The notes beneath the pieces are model-generated. The model saw only the letters and a list, made by a program, of their open reading frames with translations. It was not told the DNA's origin and made no database searches. From Neobacillus sp. DY30 (GTDB lineage: Bacteria; Bacillota; Bacilli; Bacillales; Cytobacillaceae), in NCBI RefSeq assembly GCF_030123065.1, contig NZ_CP126093.1:686001-750000 (forward strand): a stretch of 64,000 nt of DNA, in the 5' to 3' direction. Of the stretch, positions 61,174-64,000 are shown piece after piece. Made by a program: the position numbers and the translations under genes. Each line of letters opens with the position of its first letter. Within the stretch, counting starts at the first letter, position 1.

Positions 61174-62772
61174 ATGAAAAAGAAAGTGATGGATGCTATG
61201 CAGCGCTTTTCAAAAGCGATGTTTATTCCAATACTTATTTTGCCGATTGAGGGTATTTTAATTGCATTTGGGAACTTATTTACCAATCCAAGGTTAATAG
61301 AAGTTCTGCCATTTTTAGATAATCCAATTACTACTGGTTTTGGGACCATCTTGACTGGATCATTGGTTTCAATTCTCACCAACTTGGGGCTCATCTTTTG
61401 TGTGGGGATAGCAATTGGTTTGGCAAATAAAGATAAAGCAATCGCAGGATTTACATCTTTATTAGGCTATTTGGTATTTGTCAATGCCATGAATAAATTT
61501 ATGCAACTCACCGGGGTTCTATATGAAGGGGAATCTTTGCAGGGAACGGGACAAACGATGGTCTTGGGCGTGCAAATTCTTGATATGGGTGTGTTTCTCG
61601 GACTTATACTCGGTATTGTTACCGCTATCGTTCATAACAAATTTATTGATACAGAGTTCAAAGGCGCGTTTCAAATTTACGGGGGATCACGATTTGTCTT
61701 TATTGTACTGATTCCTGTTCTTGTGTTGCTATCAGTTGCGCTAACGTTCATCTGGCCATTTTTCCAAGCTGGAATTAGCAGTCTTGGTGGTCTAATCCAA
61801 CATAGCGGAAGCTTCGGAGTTTTCTTATATGGAGCATTGGAGCGTTTGTTAATTCCAACAGGTTTGCACCATTTAATTTATACGCCATTTTTATATACAT
61901 CCCTCGGCGGTGTCGCAGAAATTGGCGGGCAAGTATACGAAGGGGCAAGAAATATTTACTATGCGGAAATTATTGATCCAACTGTAAAAGAGCTTTCATC
62001 AAGCGTGGTTTGGGATGCCCGTGGTATTTCAAAGATGTTCGGTTTAATTGGTGCTTGTTTGGCAATGTACCACGTTGCAAAGCCTGAAAACAAAGGCAAA
62101 GTAAAGGCGATTTTAATTCCGGCTGCCGTTACATCTTTTATTGCTGGTGTGACTGAGCCAATTGAATTTTCATTCCTGTTTGTAGCACCATTGTTATTTG
62201 TTGTTCATGCTGCTTTAAGCGGTTTAGGGATGGTAGCGTATCATCTATTGGATGTCCGAGCAATTGGTCCGAATGGAATGATTGATTTTCTATTGTTCAA
62301 TGTACCGCTTGGAATTGAAAAAACACATTGGCCAATGTATATCTTAGTAGGATTATTCTCCTTTGCTGCTTACTATGTGGTTTTCCGCTTCCTAATTGTG
62401 AAATTTAACTTTAAAACAATCGGAAGAGAAGATGAGGACGAAGAGACAAAATTATATTCGAAGAAAGATTATGAAAAGAAAAACAATAGAGTTACTGGGA
62501 CTTCTGAATCACAGTCGAATAACGGAATTGCCCCAGTAATCGTCGATGCATTAGGCGGAGCAAGCAACATTAATACAGTTACAAACTGCTATACAAGACT
62601 CCGTTTAACACTGGATAACCCTGAAAAGGTCAACGAAGAAGTATTGAAAAAAGAAACAGGTGCCAGTGGAGTCGTGATAAAAGATAAGAATGTACAGGTT
62701 GTTTATGGCTTACAGGTAACGAACATTCGCAAAGCTGTCGACAGCTATTTGGGATTGTCAACGAACGAGTAG
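61174..62772 (+). CDS. malP: PTS maltose/alpha-glucoside EIIBC permease
   Basis: 532 residues: EIIC membrane domain (about 1-410, FSKAMFIPILILPIEGILIAFGN first helix) with the signature ERLLIPTGLHHL and EPIEFSFLF, then an EIIB domain with phosphorylation Cys C472 in NCYTRLRLTL. It imports maltose or a related alpha-glucoside and phosphorylates it; no EIIA domain is attached, so a general EIIA-Glc must serve. Size equals B. subtilis MalP/GlvC (527). Confidence 0.91.
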   Translation: MKKKVMDAMQRFSKAMFIPILILPIEGILIAFGNLFTNPRLIEVLPFLDNPITTGFGTILTGSLVSILTNLGLIFCVGIAIGLANKDKAIAGFTSLLGYLVFVNAMNKFMQLTGVLYEGESLQGTGQTMVLGVQILDMGVFLGLILGIVTAIVHNKFIDTEFKGAFQIYGGSRFVFIVLIPVLVLLSVALTFIWPFFQAGISSLGGLIQHSGSFGVFLYGALERLLIPTGLHHLIYTPFLYTSLGGVAEIGGQVYEGARNIYYAEIIDPTVKELSSSVVWDARGISKMFGLIGACLAMYHVAKPENKGKVKAILIPAAVTSFIAGVTEPIEFSFLFVAPLLFVVHAALSGLGMVAYHLLDVRAIGPNGMIDFLLFNVPLGIEKTHWPMYILVGLFSFAAYYVVFRFLIVKFNFKTIGREDEDEETKLYSKKDYEKKNNRVTGTSESQSNNGIAPVIVDALGGASNINTVTNCYTRLRLTLDNPEKVNEEVLKKETGASGVVIKDKNVQVVYGLQVTNIRKAVDSYLGLSTNE

Positions 62773-62802
62773 AAACGTGATGAATACAACAAAGAATACT
62801 AG

Positions 62803-64000
<1,198 letters not shown>

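Overview
The window comes from a Bacillaceae chromosome. The 16S gene, the L-box riboswitch form, the GGAGG ribosome binding sites with TTG/GTG starts, and the close matches to Bacillus proteins (AraM, AbfA, FrlB, CatE, YhcN/YlaJ lipoprotein) all point there. From memory the 16S looks like Neobacillus or a close relative; this was not searched.

Layout. 1-14340 is an arabinan/L-arabinose island: the tail of araA, transketolase, two GH51 arabinofuranosidases with a small Cys protein between them, galM, araM, two tandem GH43 enzymes, a MATE pump, an aldo/keto reductase, a lactonase-like MBL protein and an intracellular GH43 endo-arabinanase. None of the glycosidases has a signal peptide, so oligosaccharides must be imported and finished inside the cell. 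14584-17500 (minus strand) is a Tat-exported PhoX phosphatase with its own TatA and TatC behind a probable Pho-box promoter. 17946-26109 holds a CatE-like dioxygenase, a YtrA-type GntR/ABC operon with a perfect palindromic operator, an EamA transporter and a SWIM-SNF2 helicase. 26250-32350 is a complete rrn operon (two promoters, boxA, 16S-23S-5S) followed by seven tRNAs (Glu, Val, fMet, His, Gln, Gly, Ile).

32600-37700 is decayed or error-rich: a nitroreductase, CtaG, a DUF2243 protein and a lysine-riboswitch-controlled dapA all carry frameshifts. 37800-53600 is ordinary chromosome with ilvE, a DegV protein, guaC, a sporulation-type lipoprotein, an acetolactate-synthase-like enzyme and one very large secreted protein, a two-headed amylopullulanase (separate alpha-amylase and pullulanase active sites).

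53990-60000 is the most interesting block: FrlB-like deglycase, FrlD-like kinase, GntR/UTRA regulator, YtcJ-like amidohydrolase and a YfcC-family permease, with shared ACGT-palindrome operators and catabolite-response sites. It has the logic of the Salmonella fra (fructose-asparagine) locus built from Bacillus parts, so it probably uses Amadori or related sugar-amine conjugates. 60281-64000 is an RpiR regulator, a maltose-type PTS permease and a GH4 6-phospho-alpha-glucosidase cut by the window end.

Many short repeats lie between genes: MITE-like elements (one with a clean 8-bp target duplication), four AAGCGGA palindromes, a dispersed GGTGACAGGCACC repeat, five TAATCAAACGTTTGATTA palindromes at gene 3' ends, and two copies of an array with ACCTGC-type units every 21 bp.
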